In this document: piece by piece, positions 1-4,788 of the stretch | Layout of the letters: every line of letters begins with the position of its first letter | How positions within the stretch are numbered: position 1 is the stretch's first letter | Source of the DNA: Sulfurihydrogenibium yellowstonense SS-5 | GTDB lineage: Bacteria > Aquificota > Aquificia > Aquificales > Hydrogenothermaceae | Direction: 5' to 3' | NCBI RefSeq assembly: GCF_000173615.1 | Contig: NZ_ABZS01000106.1 | Coordinates: 1 to 5,623, forward strand | Length of the DNA stretch: 5,623 nt | The notes under the pieces: generated by a model | Seen by the model: only the letters and a program-made list of their open reading frames with translations | Databases searched by the model: none | Told to the model about the DNA's origin: nothing | Position numbers and translations under genes: made by a program

Positions 1-247
1 GATGGGGTGTCAGGTTTGTGTTTTCATAAACATTAGAAATTAAATTATTGACTAACTTACAATCATTACATACTCCACAGCCAAAACCTTCCTTCTTTTC
101 ACATAAAAAACCACGTGCAGTATATAAAGCCAATAACTTTTTACCGATACAATCTTTACCTTCATACAGTAAAGATAAAGAGTCGTAATTTTTATGTAAA
201 TATTTCTTAATCAGTGTCTTTTCTTTCTCGTGCCCGATAACCTTCAT
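1..247 (-). CDS. holB: DNA polymerase III delta' subunit, N-terminal part (partial)
   Basis: Reading the minus strand from the ATG at 247 gives 82 codons open to the window edge. It looks like the first domain of delta', the clamp-loader subunit that helps load the sliding clamp at replication forks. The P-loop region is degenerate (GKDCIGKK, about residues 30-37), with Lys where an active ATPase has Thr/Ser, as is usual for delta'. A four-cysteine zinc cluster follows (C49, C57, C60, C63; CGVCNDC at the end). The fragment ends in ...LTPH, where delta' proteins usually carry an HPD motif. The start codon overlaps the tmk stop as ATGA, which implies translational coupling, and tmk-holB is a common bacterial gene pair. 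The C-terminal three quarters lie outside the window. A tau/gamma (DnaX) N-terminus is less likely because of the degenerate P-loop and the tmk context. Confidence 0.87.
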   Translation of the reverse strand, partial: MKVIGHEKEKTLIKKYLHKNYDSLSLLYEGKDCIGKKLLALYTARGFLCEKKEGFGCGVCNDCKLVNNLISNVYENTNLTPH

Positions 248-858
248 ATTATCTTTCTCTGTTTTAACGTGTCAACAATAATTTTGTGTATTTCCATAAT
301 ATCCATCGTTCCATCAATGACAACAAATCTATCTTTTTCATTCTCAGCAATCTTTAAAAATCCTTCTCTTAACTTTTTATGAAATTCTATATCTTCGCTC
401 TCTATCCTGTCTTTAGTTTTGCTTAATCTTTTAAGACTAATTTGGGCAGGAATATCTATCAAAAATGTTAAGTTAGGCTTCAGTCTATCTGTTGCAAGAG
501 TGTTTAGATAGCTTACAATCTCATAATCAATCCCTCTTGCATAGTGCTGATATGCAGTTGTAGAGTCAATGTATCTATCTGATAATACTATATAATCAGC
601 TTCTAAGCTTGGTTTGATTATATTGTGAATATGTATATTTCTGTCTGCTTCATAAAGTAAAAGTTCAGCTATGTATGGAAATTTTTCATCCCATTTTGAA
701 AGTAATATTTCTCTAATTTTTTGACCTATTTTAGTCCCGCCGGGCTCTCTTGTCTTTATAACATTCTTGCCTATACTTTTTAAGTAATCATAAAGAAGAT
801 TTATCTGTGTAGTTTTGCCCGATGCTTCTATTCCTTCAAACGTAATAAAAAACCCCAT
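244..858 (-). CDS. tmk: Thymidylate kinase (dTMP kinase)
   Basis: A complete 204-residue protein, a normal length for the family. It phosphorylates dTMP to dTDP with ATP in the cytoplasm, the last dedicated step toward dTTP. Visible motifs in order are the P-loop GIEASGKTT (residues 9-17), REPGGT (37-42), the DR(Y) motif with its Ser/Thr and AYQ region (SDRYIDSTTAYQ, 93-104), the TFLIDIP strand (131-137), and the LID segment around KDRIESEDIEFH (149-160). The P-loop lacks the Arg found in yeast-type enzymes, and Arg/Lys residues sit in the LID, which fits the bacterial (type II) class. GAGG ends 4 nt before the ATG on the minus strand. It is first in a pair with holB, overlapping it by 4 nt. 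The 77-bp upstream gap is shared with the divergent NifU-type gene. I see no clear sigma70 promoter for this strand. Confidence 0.96.
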   Translation of the reverse strand: MGFFITFEGIEASGKTTQINLLYDYLKSIGKNVIKTREPGGTKIGQKIREILLSKWDEKFPYIAELLLYEADRNIHIHNIIKPSLEADYIVLSDRYIDSTTAYQHYARGIDYEIVSYLNTLATDRLKPNLTFLIDIPAQISLKRLSKTKDRIESEDIEFHKKLREGFLKIAENEKDRFVVIDGTMDIMEIHKIIVDTLKQRKII

Positions 859-896
859 TTATCCTCGCATAAATCATAAAAATTTTAACCGCTTGG

Positions 897-904
897 TATA
901 TAAT
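897..904 (+). promoter_or_regulatory. Candidate -10 promoter element of the NifU-type gene
   Basis: TATATAAT stands 31 bp before the ATG and contains a perfect TATAAT (899-904). A TG at 894-895 gives a possible extended -10 when TATATA (897-902) is taken as the hexamer. No good -35 is visible 16-18 bp upstream. The same TTGGTATA string recurs in the CRISPR leader promoter at 1888-1895. The site lies in the 77-bp divergent gap with tmk. Confidence 0.5.
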
Positions 905-935
905 TTTAGCATAAACAAAGTAGGAGGTTTTTAAA

Positions 936-1172
936 ATGGCAATAGATAGACAAAAGGTTGAAGAAGTTTTAGAGCAAGTTAGACCTTATTTAAGATTTGA
1001 CGGTGGAGATGTTGAACTTGTTGATGTTGGTGAAGATGGTACTGTTTATGTTAGATTAATGGGTGCATGTTCAGGATGTCATATGTCTTTATGGACTTTA
1101 AAAGGTGGTGTAGAGGCAAGATTAAAGCAAGCTATCCCAGAAGTTAAAGAAGTCGTAGCTGTAAACTTATGA
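936..1172 (+). CDS. Small NifU C-terminal-domain (Nfu-type) Fe-S cluster protein
   Basis: A complete 78-residue protein that consists of little more than the NifU C-terminal domain. Proteins of this kind carry or assemble Fe-S clusters and hand them to client enzymes in the cytosol, usually as dimers bridging a cluster through the CxxC cysteines. The diagnostic features are the N-terminal helix ending in RPYLRFDGGDVELV (about 16-29), the strand DGTVYVRLMGAC, and the metal-binding C45-S-G-C48, followed by a helix with LKGGVE. AGGAGG at 922-927 stands 8 nt before the ATG, so the start is firm. The gene is divergent from tmk. It appears monocistronic: a hairpin plus T-tract within a repeat element follows 70 nt after the stop. 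No NifU N-terminal scaffold domain or A-type domain is fused to it, and no nif or suf neighbours are visible, so the client proteins cannot be guessed. Confidence 0.92.
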   Translation: MAIDRQKVEEVLEQVRPYLRFDGGDVELVDVGEDGTVYVRLMGACSGCHMSLWTLKGGVEARLKQAIPEVKEVVAVNL

Positions 1173-1237
1173 TAATCACGTAAAAAGAAAACAGAAAATT
1201 CTTTATTGGCTTTAGAATAACAACATTTTTACCTTCG

Positions 1238-1320
1238 TCGCCATCCTGAGGACTTAAGTCCGAAGGATTTTCTCTTTTAATTTTTTGACTTGAAAAGAAA
1301 AACAGGAGATTGAATGACGG
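1238..1320 (-). repeat. Interspersed MITE-like repeat, copy 1 (internally deleted)
   Basis: The reverse complement of this 83-bp stretch matches 4120-4215 over almost its whole length. The shared landmarks are AATCTCCTG, CTTTTCAAGTCAAAAAA, ATCCTTCGGACTTA and GTCCTCAGGATG. Compared with copy 2 it lacks 14 bp (TGAGCGAAGCGAAG), which removes one of the element's two hairpins. It has no coding capacity. From memory, repeats with TCATTCTGAGCGAAGCG and CATCCTGAGG ends are scattered through many bacterial genomes. A non-autonomous miniature element is a reasonable label, but no transposase or target-site duplication was identified. Confidence 0.8.
1243..1278 (+). terminator. Hairpin plus T-tract, probable terminator of the NifU-type gene
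   Basis: The stem is ATCCT (1243-1247) with AGGAT (1264-1268), then facing GA/GA dinucleotides (1248-1249 and 1262-1263), then GGAC/GTCC closing a TTAA loop (1250-1261). It is followed directly by TTTTCTCTTTT and then another T-run. The tandem GA/GA could form sheared G-A pairs and keep the helix continuous. It starts 70 nt after the NifU-type stop codon and lies inside repeat copy 1, so the repeat probably supplies the terminator. Confidence 0.6.
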
Positions 1321-1334
1321 CTTTCATTTTCTGC

Positions 1335-1363
1335 TTGACATGTAGAAAATTTTTTTGTATATT
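1335..1363 (+). promoter_or_regulatory. Strong sigma70-type promoter with no gene behind it
   Basis: TTGACA (1335-1340), a 17-bp spacer, and TATATT (1358-1363) give an exact consensus -35, optimal spacing and a one-mismatch -10. Transcription would begin near 1370 and run toward the CRISPR array. No open reading frame of useful size or RBS plus start follows before 1961. Its likely product is an untranslated RNA or a long array precursor. Confidence 0.65.
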
Positions 1364-1417
1364 ATTGTTAGCTTTTTAATTTTTTAATTGTACCTTGGCA
1401 ATTGAATAGGTTAACCC

Positions 1418-1599
1418 ACACAAGCTTAATTTACGTGAAAGCGTGAGACGTGAGAAGTGAGACGTTAGAGATTGGTTTATCAATAATTTAGTGATTTTTA
1501 ATTGACTGCTTGATGGTTTGGCGAGATGATTTATAAGTCAGTGAAGCTAAGGTATTGGTACTGTGATTTTATTTTTTGATGTTTGATTTAAGCTTGTGT
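1418..1599. repeat. 12-bp perfect inverted repeat enclosing about 160 bp
   Basis: The left arm ACACAAGCTTAA (1418-1429) is the exact reverse complement of the right arm TTAAGCTTGTGT (1588-1599). In a transcript from the 1335 promoter the arms could pair and close a 158-nt domain. The left arm overlaps the last four bases of the stretch complementary to the CRISPR repeat, so pairing of the arms would compete with pairing to crRNA repeats. Confidence 0.6.
1433..1470 (+). repeat. Heptamer-type simple repeat (ACGTGAG-like), array-proximal copy
   Basis: The stretch reads as imperfect 7-8-base units: ACGTGAA, AGCGTGAG, ACGTGAG, AAGTGAG, ACGTTAG. The same family recurs on the other side of the CRISPR array at 2843-2925, there as an inverted pair. 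It is non-coding and of unknown function. Confidence 0.65.
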
Positions 1600-1868
1600 A
1601 GTGATGGTTTGAAAGGGATTTTTTGAAAAGTGAATGTAAGTATTTGTTAAATAGGATTTTTTGATTTTGAATTTTTTAGCTTTTAAATTTTTGAAAATTT
1701 GCAATTTTTTATTTTAAAATTTTTTCAGATCGGGAAATTAAGGAGTGATATTTTCCGCCCCTTTCTGAGTTTAGGGTTTTCAGCAGTTGGCTTGTAGTGG
1801 GAAGCAAAAGGATAAAATATAATAATATATTTTCTGTATATCGAGGTTTGCGGAAAAAAAACTTCAAC

Positions 1869-1897
1869 TTGCAGGTTTTTTAAAAGTTTGGTATAAT
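1869..1897 (+). promoter_or_regulatory. Leader promoter of the CRISPR array
   Basis: TATAAT (1892-1897) is preceded by TGG (1889-1891), giving a perfect extended -10 (TGnTATAAT). A weak -35, TTGCAG (1869-1874), stands at 17-bp spacing. Transcription would start near 1904, about 57 nt before the first repeat, and would read the repeats in the orientation that their decay pattern also indicates. Confidence 0.65.
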
Positions 1898-1960
1898 GGT
1901 TATCAGAATATTGATAGAGTAAGCTATAAGCGATTTTATTTTTGAGTAAAAATTTAGCGG

Positions 1961-2842
1961 GTTACATCTGAACCGTGTGGGTTAGAAAGATAACTCTGCA
2001 AGCATCTTGTCATTCTTTGCTTTAAGTTACATCTGAACCGTGTGGGTTAGAAAGAAGTCTGCTTGCTCCATTGGTAATACTTGCTCTGGCAGTTACATCT
2101 GAACCGTGTGGGTTAGAAAGGTTGATAAAGCATCAGAAGTTCCGCCTGCGTTATTGGTTACATCTGAACCGTGTGGGTTAGAAAGTTACAACTTTTTAAA
2201 CCACTATTAACAAGGTTCGAAAAGTTACATCTGAACCGTGTGGGTTAGAAAGGAAAACTCTTTCTTAATCACAGGTAAGCTGGTGCATCGTTACATCTGA
2301 ACCGTGTGGGTTAGAAAGGATTTTTCAAAGGATTTTTAAATGTAATTGTTAAGAGTTACATCTGAACCGTGTGGGTTAGAAAGTTACTTGGATCCTCTTC
2401 ACCTAATTCCAATATTCCTGTTACATCTGAACCGTGTGGGTTAGAAAGCAGTCAAGCTCTGGGTATATTTTAGTAAGGAGGTTAGCGTTACATCTGAACC
2501 GTGTGGGTTAGAAAGTTTTACCTACGATAGTATTACCGTGTATAATAAAAGGTTACATCTGAACCGTGTGGGTTAGAAAGATATGTATGTAATACCTGCA
2601 TTCATGGACGAAGTGGGTTACATCTGAACCGTGTGGGTTAGAAAGTATTAATTTTCTGGCAAAATATCATCTTGCTACTAAAGTTACATCTGAACCGTGT
2701 GGGTTAGAAAGGCGTTCTTCATATTCATTGTTTAATTAAATTCCCTAGTTACATCTGAACCGTGTGGGTTAGAAAGGATTTATCTATAGAAGAAATTACT
2801 AAACTTATTTCAGTTACATCTGAACCGTATGGGTTATGTAAG
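1961..2842 (+). CRISPR. CRISPR array, 14 repeats of 29 bp and 13 spacers of 36-38 bp
   Basis: The repeat begins GTTACATCTGAACC and ends GGGTTAGAAAG. Its core AACC-GTGTG-GGTT can form a small hairpin. Repeats start at 1961, 2026, 2092, 2157, 2224, 2290, 2355, 2420, 2487, 2552, 2617, 2683, 2748 and 2813. Spacer lengths in order are 36, 37, 36, 38, 37, 36, 36, 38, 36, 36, 37, 36 and 36 bp, and all are different. The first 13 repeats are identical. The fourteenth has G to A at position 17 and a changed end (TTATGTAAG). Decay at the right end, with the AT-rich leader and extended -10 promoter at the left, puts new spacers at the left and transcription on the plus strand. The 3' end GAAAG resembles the handle region of type I-B and type III repeats, but type cannot be assigned without the cas genes, none of which is in the window. 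Confidence 0.98.
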
Positions 2843-2925
2843 AGGTGAAACGTGAGACGTGAGATGTAAGACGGTTTTAAATTCTTTTTACGTTTCACGT
2901 TTCACGCTTCACTTCTCACGTTTGA
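2843..2925. repeat. Inverted heptamer-repeat hairpin at the old end of the array
   Basis: The left arm (about 2843-2873) carries GTGAAACGTGAGACGTGAG. The right arm (about 2890-2920) carries CGTTTCACGTTTCACGC and CTTCTCACG. They are inverted copies, roughly 70% matching over about 31 bp, with several of the mismatches being G-U tolerant in RNA. An AT-rich loop of about 16 nt lies between them. The block occupies the interval between repeat 14 and one further decayed repeat, where a 36-38-bp spacer would be expected. It belongs to the same family as 1433-1470. It could act as an RNA hairpin at the end of the pre-crRNA. Confidence 0.65.
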
Positions 2926-2954
2926 GTTCCATCTGAACCTTGTTGGTTATAGAG
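2926..2954 (+). repeat. Decayed terminal CRISPR repeat beyond the main array
   Basis: Over 29 bp it matches the CRISPR repeat at 24 positions, differing at 4, 15, 19, 25 and 27. It begins GTTCCATCTGAACC and ends GGTTATAGAG. It has the same orientation as the array and lies 83-84 bp after repeat 14. It is best read as the original last repeat, now eroded and separated by the hairpin block. The 150 bp that follow (2955-3104) hold no gene, only the upstream region of the prenyl synthase. Confidence 0.85.
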
Positions 2955-3057
2955 CTCAAGTACTTATTTTCACATCTTTTATTACTTTTTTATCTCACAT
3001 CCAAAAAATCCCCATCAACTTACAAAAATTGAAAATTCTCGTATAAAGCATTTATTG

Positions 3058-3063
3058 TATAAT
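3058..3063 (+). promoter_or_regulatory. Candidate -10 element for the prenyl synthase gene
   Basis: A perfect TATAAT lies 41 bp before the TTG start, but it has no -35 at normal spacing (the nearest TTGAAA is 23 bp away). An alternative pair is CTTACA (3019-3024), a 17-bp spacer, and TATAAA (3042-3047). One of the two probably serves the gene, which is then transcribed separately from the CRISPR array. Confidence 0.4.
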
Positions 3064-3090
3064 AAAGATGCAGGATTTCTTAATACTCAG

Positions 3091-3097
3091 AAAGGAG
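3091..3097 (+). promoter_or_regulatory. Ribosome binding site that fixes the TTG start
   Basis: AAAGGAG ends 7 nt before TTG at 3105. The first ATG in frame is codon 13 (VMYQHLD) and has no comparable purine run before it, while the residues before it fit the usual N-terminal helix of the family. The TTG start is therefore preferred. Confidence 0.75.
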
Positions 3098-3104
3098 CTA
3101 TTTC

Positions 3105-4058
3105 TTGTTTAACTTTGATAAAGCTTATTTTGAAAAAGTAATGTATCAACATTTAGATAGTAATGTTAATTTCATACTTCAAGTAGGTAAATACATTATA
3201 GACAGCGGTGGCAAGAGAGTTAGACCCTATCTTGTTTTGAAATTTTCTAAAATAATGAAAAATAAAAATGAAGAAAAAGACTATATCTTGGCAGCTGCTT
3301 TAGAATATCTTCATACAGCATCTCTTCTTCATGACGATGTTGTAGATGGCTCACAACTAAGACGTGGAAAGCCTACAGCTAATAGAATTTTTGGAAATGA
3401 TACAACCGTTTTAACCGGTGATTATATGTATGCCAACGCACTTTATCTCTTTTCTACCCATGGCGATATAGATATGATTAAAAACGTAAGCCAAACAGTC
3501 AAAAAAATGGCTGAAGGGCAGCTTTTAGAACTAAAAAAAATTGCTGACTTTGACATAACATTACAAGAGTATTACTCAATCTTAGAAGGAAAAACTGCAG
3601 CACTATTTGGAAGTTGCTGTTATGTTGGCACAGCACTTGGAACAGATAACGAGACTTTAAAACAAAAAGCCTTTGAGTATGGTTTAAACATCGGTATGGC
3701 ATTTCAAATTGTAGATGATTTATTAGATTACACGGGAAAAGAGGAAAAAACCGGAAAGTCTATAATGAATGATTTAAGAGAAGGAAAAATAACATACCCT
3801 TTAATTGCTGTAAGAGAAAAACTATCTGCAAAAGAGAAAGAATTTATAAAATCAGTTTTATTAAACAAAAATCCGGATACTGAAGATTTAATAAAAGTCA
3901 AAAATATTGTAGAAAGCTACGGTGGAATAGAAGAGACTAAACAAAAGGCAAAAGACTTTGTAGATAAAGCGATAGAAAATTTAAGAGTTTTTGGAAACAG
4001 TGAAGATGTTGAGGAATTGGAAAGTTTAGCTAAATTTATAATTGAAAGAGAAGTATGA
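3105..4058 (+). CDS. All-trans polyprenyl diphosphate synthase (probably long-chain)
   Basis: A complete 317-residue member of the prenyl synthase family, starting at TTG. Such enzymes add isopentenyl diphosphate units to an allylic primer using Mg2+. Motifs: GGKRVRP (35-41); the first Asp-rich motif DDVVD (77-81) followed by RRGKPT (86-91); GKTAALF (162-168); FQ (200-201); and the second Asp-rich motif DDLLD (204-208). The residues 4 and 5 positions before the first Asp motif are Ser73 and Ala72, not aromatic. In this family that points away from farnesyl or geranylgeranyl synthases and toward long products such as the heptaprenyl or octaprenyl side chains of quinones (IspB-like). The product length is inference. 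No quinone genes adjoin it. It sits between the CRISPR array and a repeat element, with 276 bp before panD, and appears to be its own transcription unit. Confidence 0.93.
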   Translation: MFNFDKAYFEKVMYQHLDSNVNFILQVGKYIIDSGGKRVRPYLVLKFSKIMKNKNEEKDYILAAALEYLHTASLLHDDVVDGSQLRRGKPTANRIFGNDTTVLTGDYMYANALYLFSTHGDIDMIKNVSQTVKKMAEGQLLELKKIADFDITLQEYYSILEGKTAALFGSCCYVGTALGTDNETLKQKAFEYGLNIGMAFQIVDDLLDYTGKEEKTGKSIMNDLREGKITYPLIAVREKLSAKEKEFIKSVLLNKNPDTEDLIKVKNIVESYGGIEETKQKAKDFVDKAIENLRVFGNSEDVEELESLAKFIIEREV

Positions 4059-4119
4059 TATAAGTGAGGAATAGAATAGGTGGGTTGGATTAAGAATGAG
4101 TCTGTTCCAAAAATCCACA

Positions 4120-4215
4120 CTGTTATTCTGAGCGAAGCGAAGAATCTCCTGCTTTCTTTTCAAGTCAAAAAAATCAAAAAGGAGATCCTTCGGACTTACG
4201 TCCTCAGGATGACAG
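4120..4215 (+). repeat. Interspersed MITE-like repeat, copy 2 (full length)
   Basis: A 96-bp element whose ends are imperfect inverted repeats: CTGTTATTCTGAG at the left, and the right end read in reverse as CTGTCATCCTGAG (11 of 13). It holds two hairpins of the same design. One is ATTCT-GA-GC-gaa-GC-GA-AGAAT (4125-4145). The other, ATCCT-TC-GGAC-ttac-GTCC-TC-AGGAT (4185-4210), shows GA/GA on the minus strand. The middle contains CTTTTCAAGTCAAAAAAATC. Copy 1 at 1238-1320 is the same element inverted. The first hairpin is followed by a pyrimidine run (CTCCTGCTTTCTTTT) and could end the prenyl synthase transcript. The rest of the 4059-4334 gap shows nothing else clear beyond a weak TTTACA/TATAAA pair at 4227-4257 with an over-long 19-bp spacer. 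Confidence 0.82.
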
Positions 4216-4334
4216 CGAAAGTTAAGTTTACAAAAATTTTTACAACTCTCTTATAAATATATGACATTAAATCTTGCATGATTTAAAAAATTTTGCTAAC
4301 TTCTTCTGTCAAAAAGTAAAGATAGGAGGCATTA

Positions 4335-4739
4335 ATGTATAGAACATTACTAAAATCTAAGGTTCATAGAATAAAAATAACCGGTGCAGACCTGCATTAT
4401 GAAGGAAGTCTCACATTAGATGAAGAAATAATGGAGGCTGCAAATTTAGTTCCATTTGAAAAGATAGAAGTTTATAATGTAAACAACGGTCAAAGATTTT
4501 CAACCTATGTAATCCCTGGAGTTAGATACTCAGGAGAATGTATCCTAAACGGAGCAGCGGCAAGATTAGGTCATTATGGAGATATTATAATAATTGCATC
4601 GTATGCAGCAGTAAACGAGAAAGATTTAGAAAGCTTTAAAGTGAATCTTGTTTACATAGATGAAAACACAAACACAATCAAAGAAAAGAAAGAAGTATTG
4701 GCGTTAAACTCTAAAGTTTTAGCTAAAACTAACGAATAG
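4335..4739 (+). CDS. panD: Aspartate 1-decarboxylase (pyruvoyl-dependent) proenzyme
   Basis: A complete 134-residue proenzyme, slightly longer than the 126 residues of the E. coli protein. It decarboxylates L-aspartate to beta-alanine, the precursor that joins pantoate in pantothenate and so coenzyme A synthesis. The self-cleavage site is clear: Gly24-Ser25 within HYEGS, where Ser25 becomes the pyruvoyl cofactor of the alpha chain. The other known functional residues fall at their standard positions: Lys9, His11, Arg54, Thr57, Tyr58 (RFSTY) and Asn72 followed by GAAAR (72-77). The C-terminal tail after about residue 117 is rich in Lys/Glu and variable. AGGAGG at 4324-4329 stands 5 nt before the ATG. 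No panB, panC or panE adjoins it. A transglycosylase gene follows 49 bp later on the same strand, with an inverted repeat between. Confidence 0.97.
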   Translation: MYRTLLKSKVHRIKITGADLHYEGSLTLDEEIMEAANLVPFEKIEVYNVNNGQRFSTYVIPGVRYSGECILNGAAARLGHYGDIIIIASYAAVNEKDLESFKVNLVYIDENTNTIKEKKEVLALNSKVLAKTNE

Positions 4740-4743
4740 TAAG

Positions 4744-4769
4744 ATTAAGAGTTATTATAGACTCTTAAT
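4744..4769. other. 9-bp perfect inverted repeat between panD and the transglycosylase gene
   Basis: ATTAAGAGT (4744-4752) and ACTCTTAAT (4761-4769) are exact inverses around an 8-nt loop, starting 5 nt after the panD stop. The stem is AT-rich and no T-run follows, so it is a poor intrinsic terminator in this direction. It could be an mRNA-stabilising 3' hairpin or an operator. The next gene's RBS begins 7 nt later. Confidence 0.45.
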
Positions 4770-4788
4770 TACAATAAGGTGATCAACA

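Larger units (their letters stand above)
1364..1868 (+). other. Non-coding, C-poor AT-rich tract upstream of the CRISPR array (extended leader or small-RNA region)
   Basis: About 500 bp with no credible protein gene on either strand. The plus strand is rich in T and G and poor in C, especially at 1490-1730, which is typical of long CRISPR leaders in thermophiles. Internal structure: TAACCCACAC (1412-1421) is the exact complement of part of the CRISPR repeat; ACACAAGCTTAA (1418-1429) and TTAAGCTTGTGT (1588-1599) form a perfect 12-bp inverted repeat; GTGATGGTTTGAAAG (1601-1615) agrees with the last 15 bases of the repeat at 12 positions; TTTTCCGC (1751-1758) is repeated inverted at 1850-1857, just past the end of this tract. 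The strong promoter at 1335 would transcribe all of this. Whether it is a discrete RNA gene or just leader cannot be decided from sequence alone. Confidence 0.55.

Noticed and set aside
1197..1215. ATTCT...AGAAT hairpin after the NifU-type gene as its terminator
   Set aside because: It is only a 5-bp AT-rich stem without a T-tract; the hairpin at 1243-1268 with its T-run is a much better candidate.
1412..1599. A Cas9-type tracrRNA gene
   Set aside because: The complementarity to the repeat is only 10 nt, no cas9 is visible, and the repeat form suggests type I or III. Only the weaker anti-repeat observation is kept.
1751..1857. 8-bp inverted repeat TTTTCCGC / GCGGAAAA in the leader
   Set aside because: It is short, widely separated and partly homopolymer, so chance is likely. 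It is mentioned only as a detail of the leader.
1364..1868. A hidden or degraded cas gene in the leader-side gap
   Set aside because: Stops are frequent in all frames, base composition is strongly C-poor, and no Cas-like motif could be read on either strand.
1617..2354. Apparent similarity of spacer 6 (2319-2354) to leader sequence near 1617-1656
   Set aside because: Both are T/A-rich, no long exact match exists, and the resemblance does not exceed what composition would give.
3029..3063. TTGAAA / TATAAT as a sigma70 promoter pair for the prenyl synthase
   Set aside because: The spacer is 23 bp, too long for a normal sigma70 promoter.
3499..4120. Minus-strand open frames at 3499-3702 and 3917-4120
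   Set aside because: They lie opposite the prenyl synthase, which carries all family motifs. They have no RBS and their translations look like nothing recognisable.
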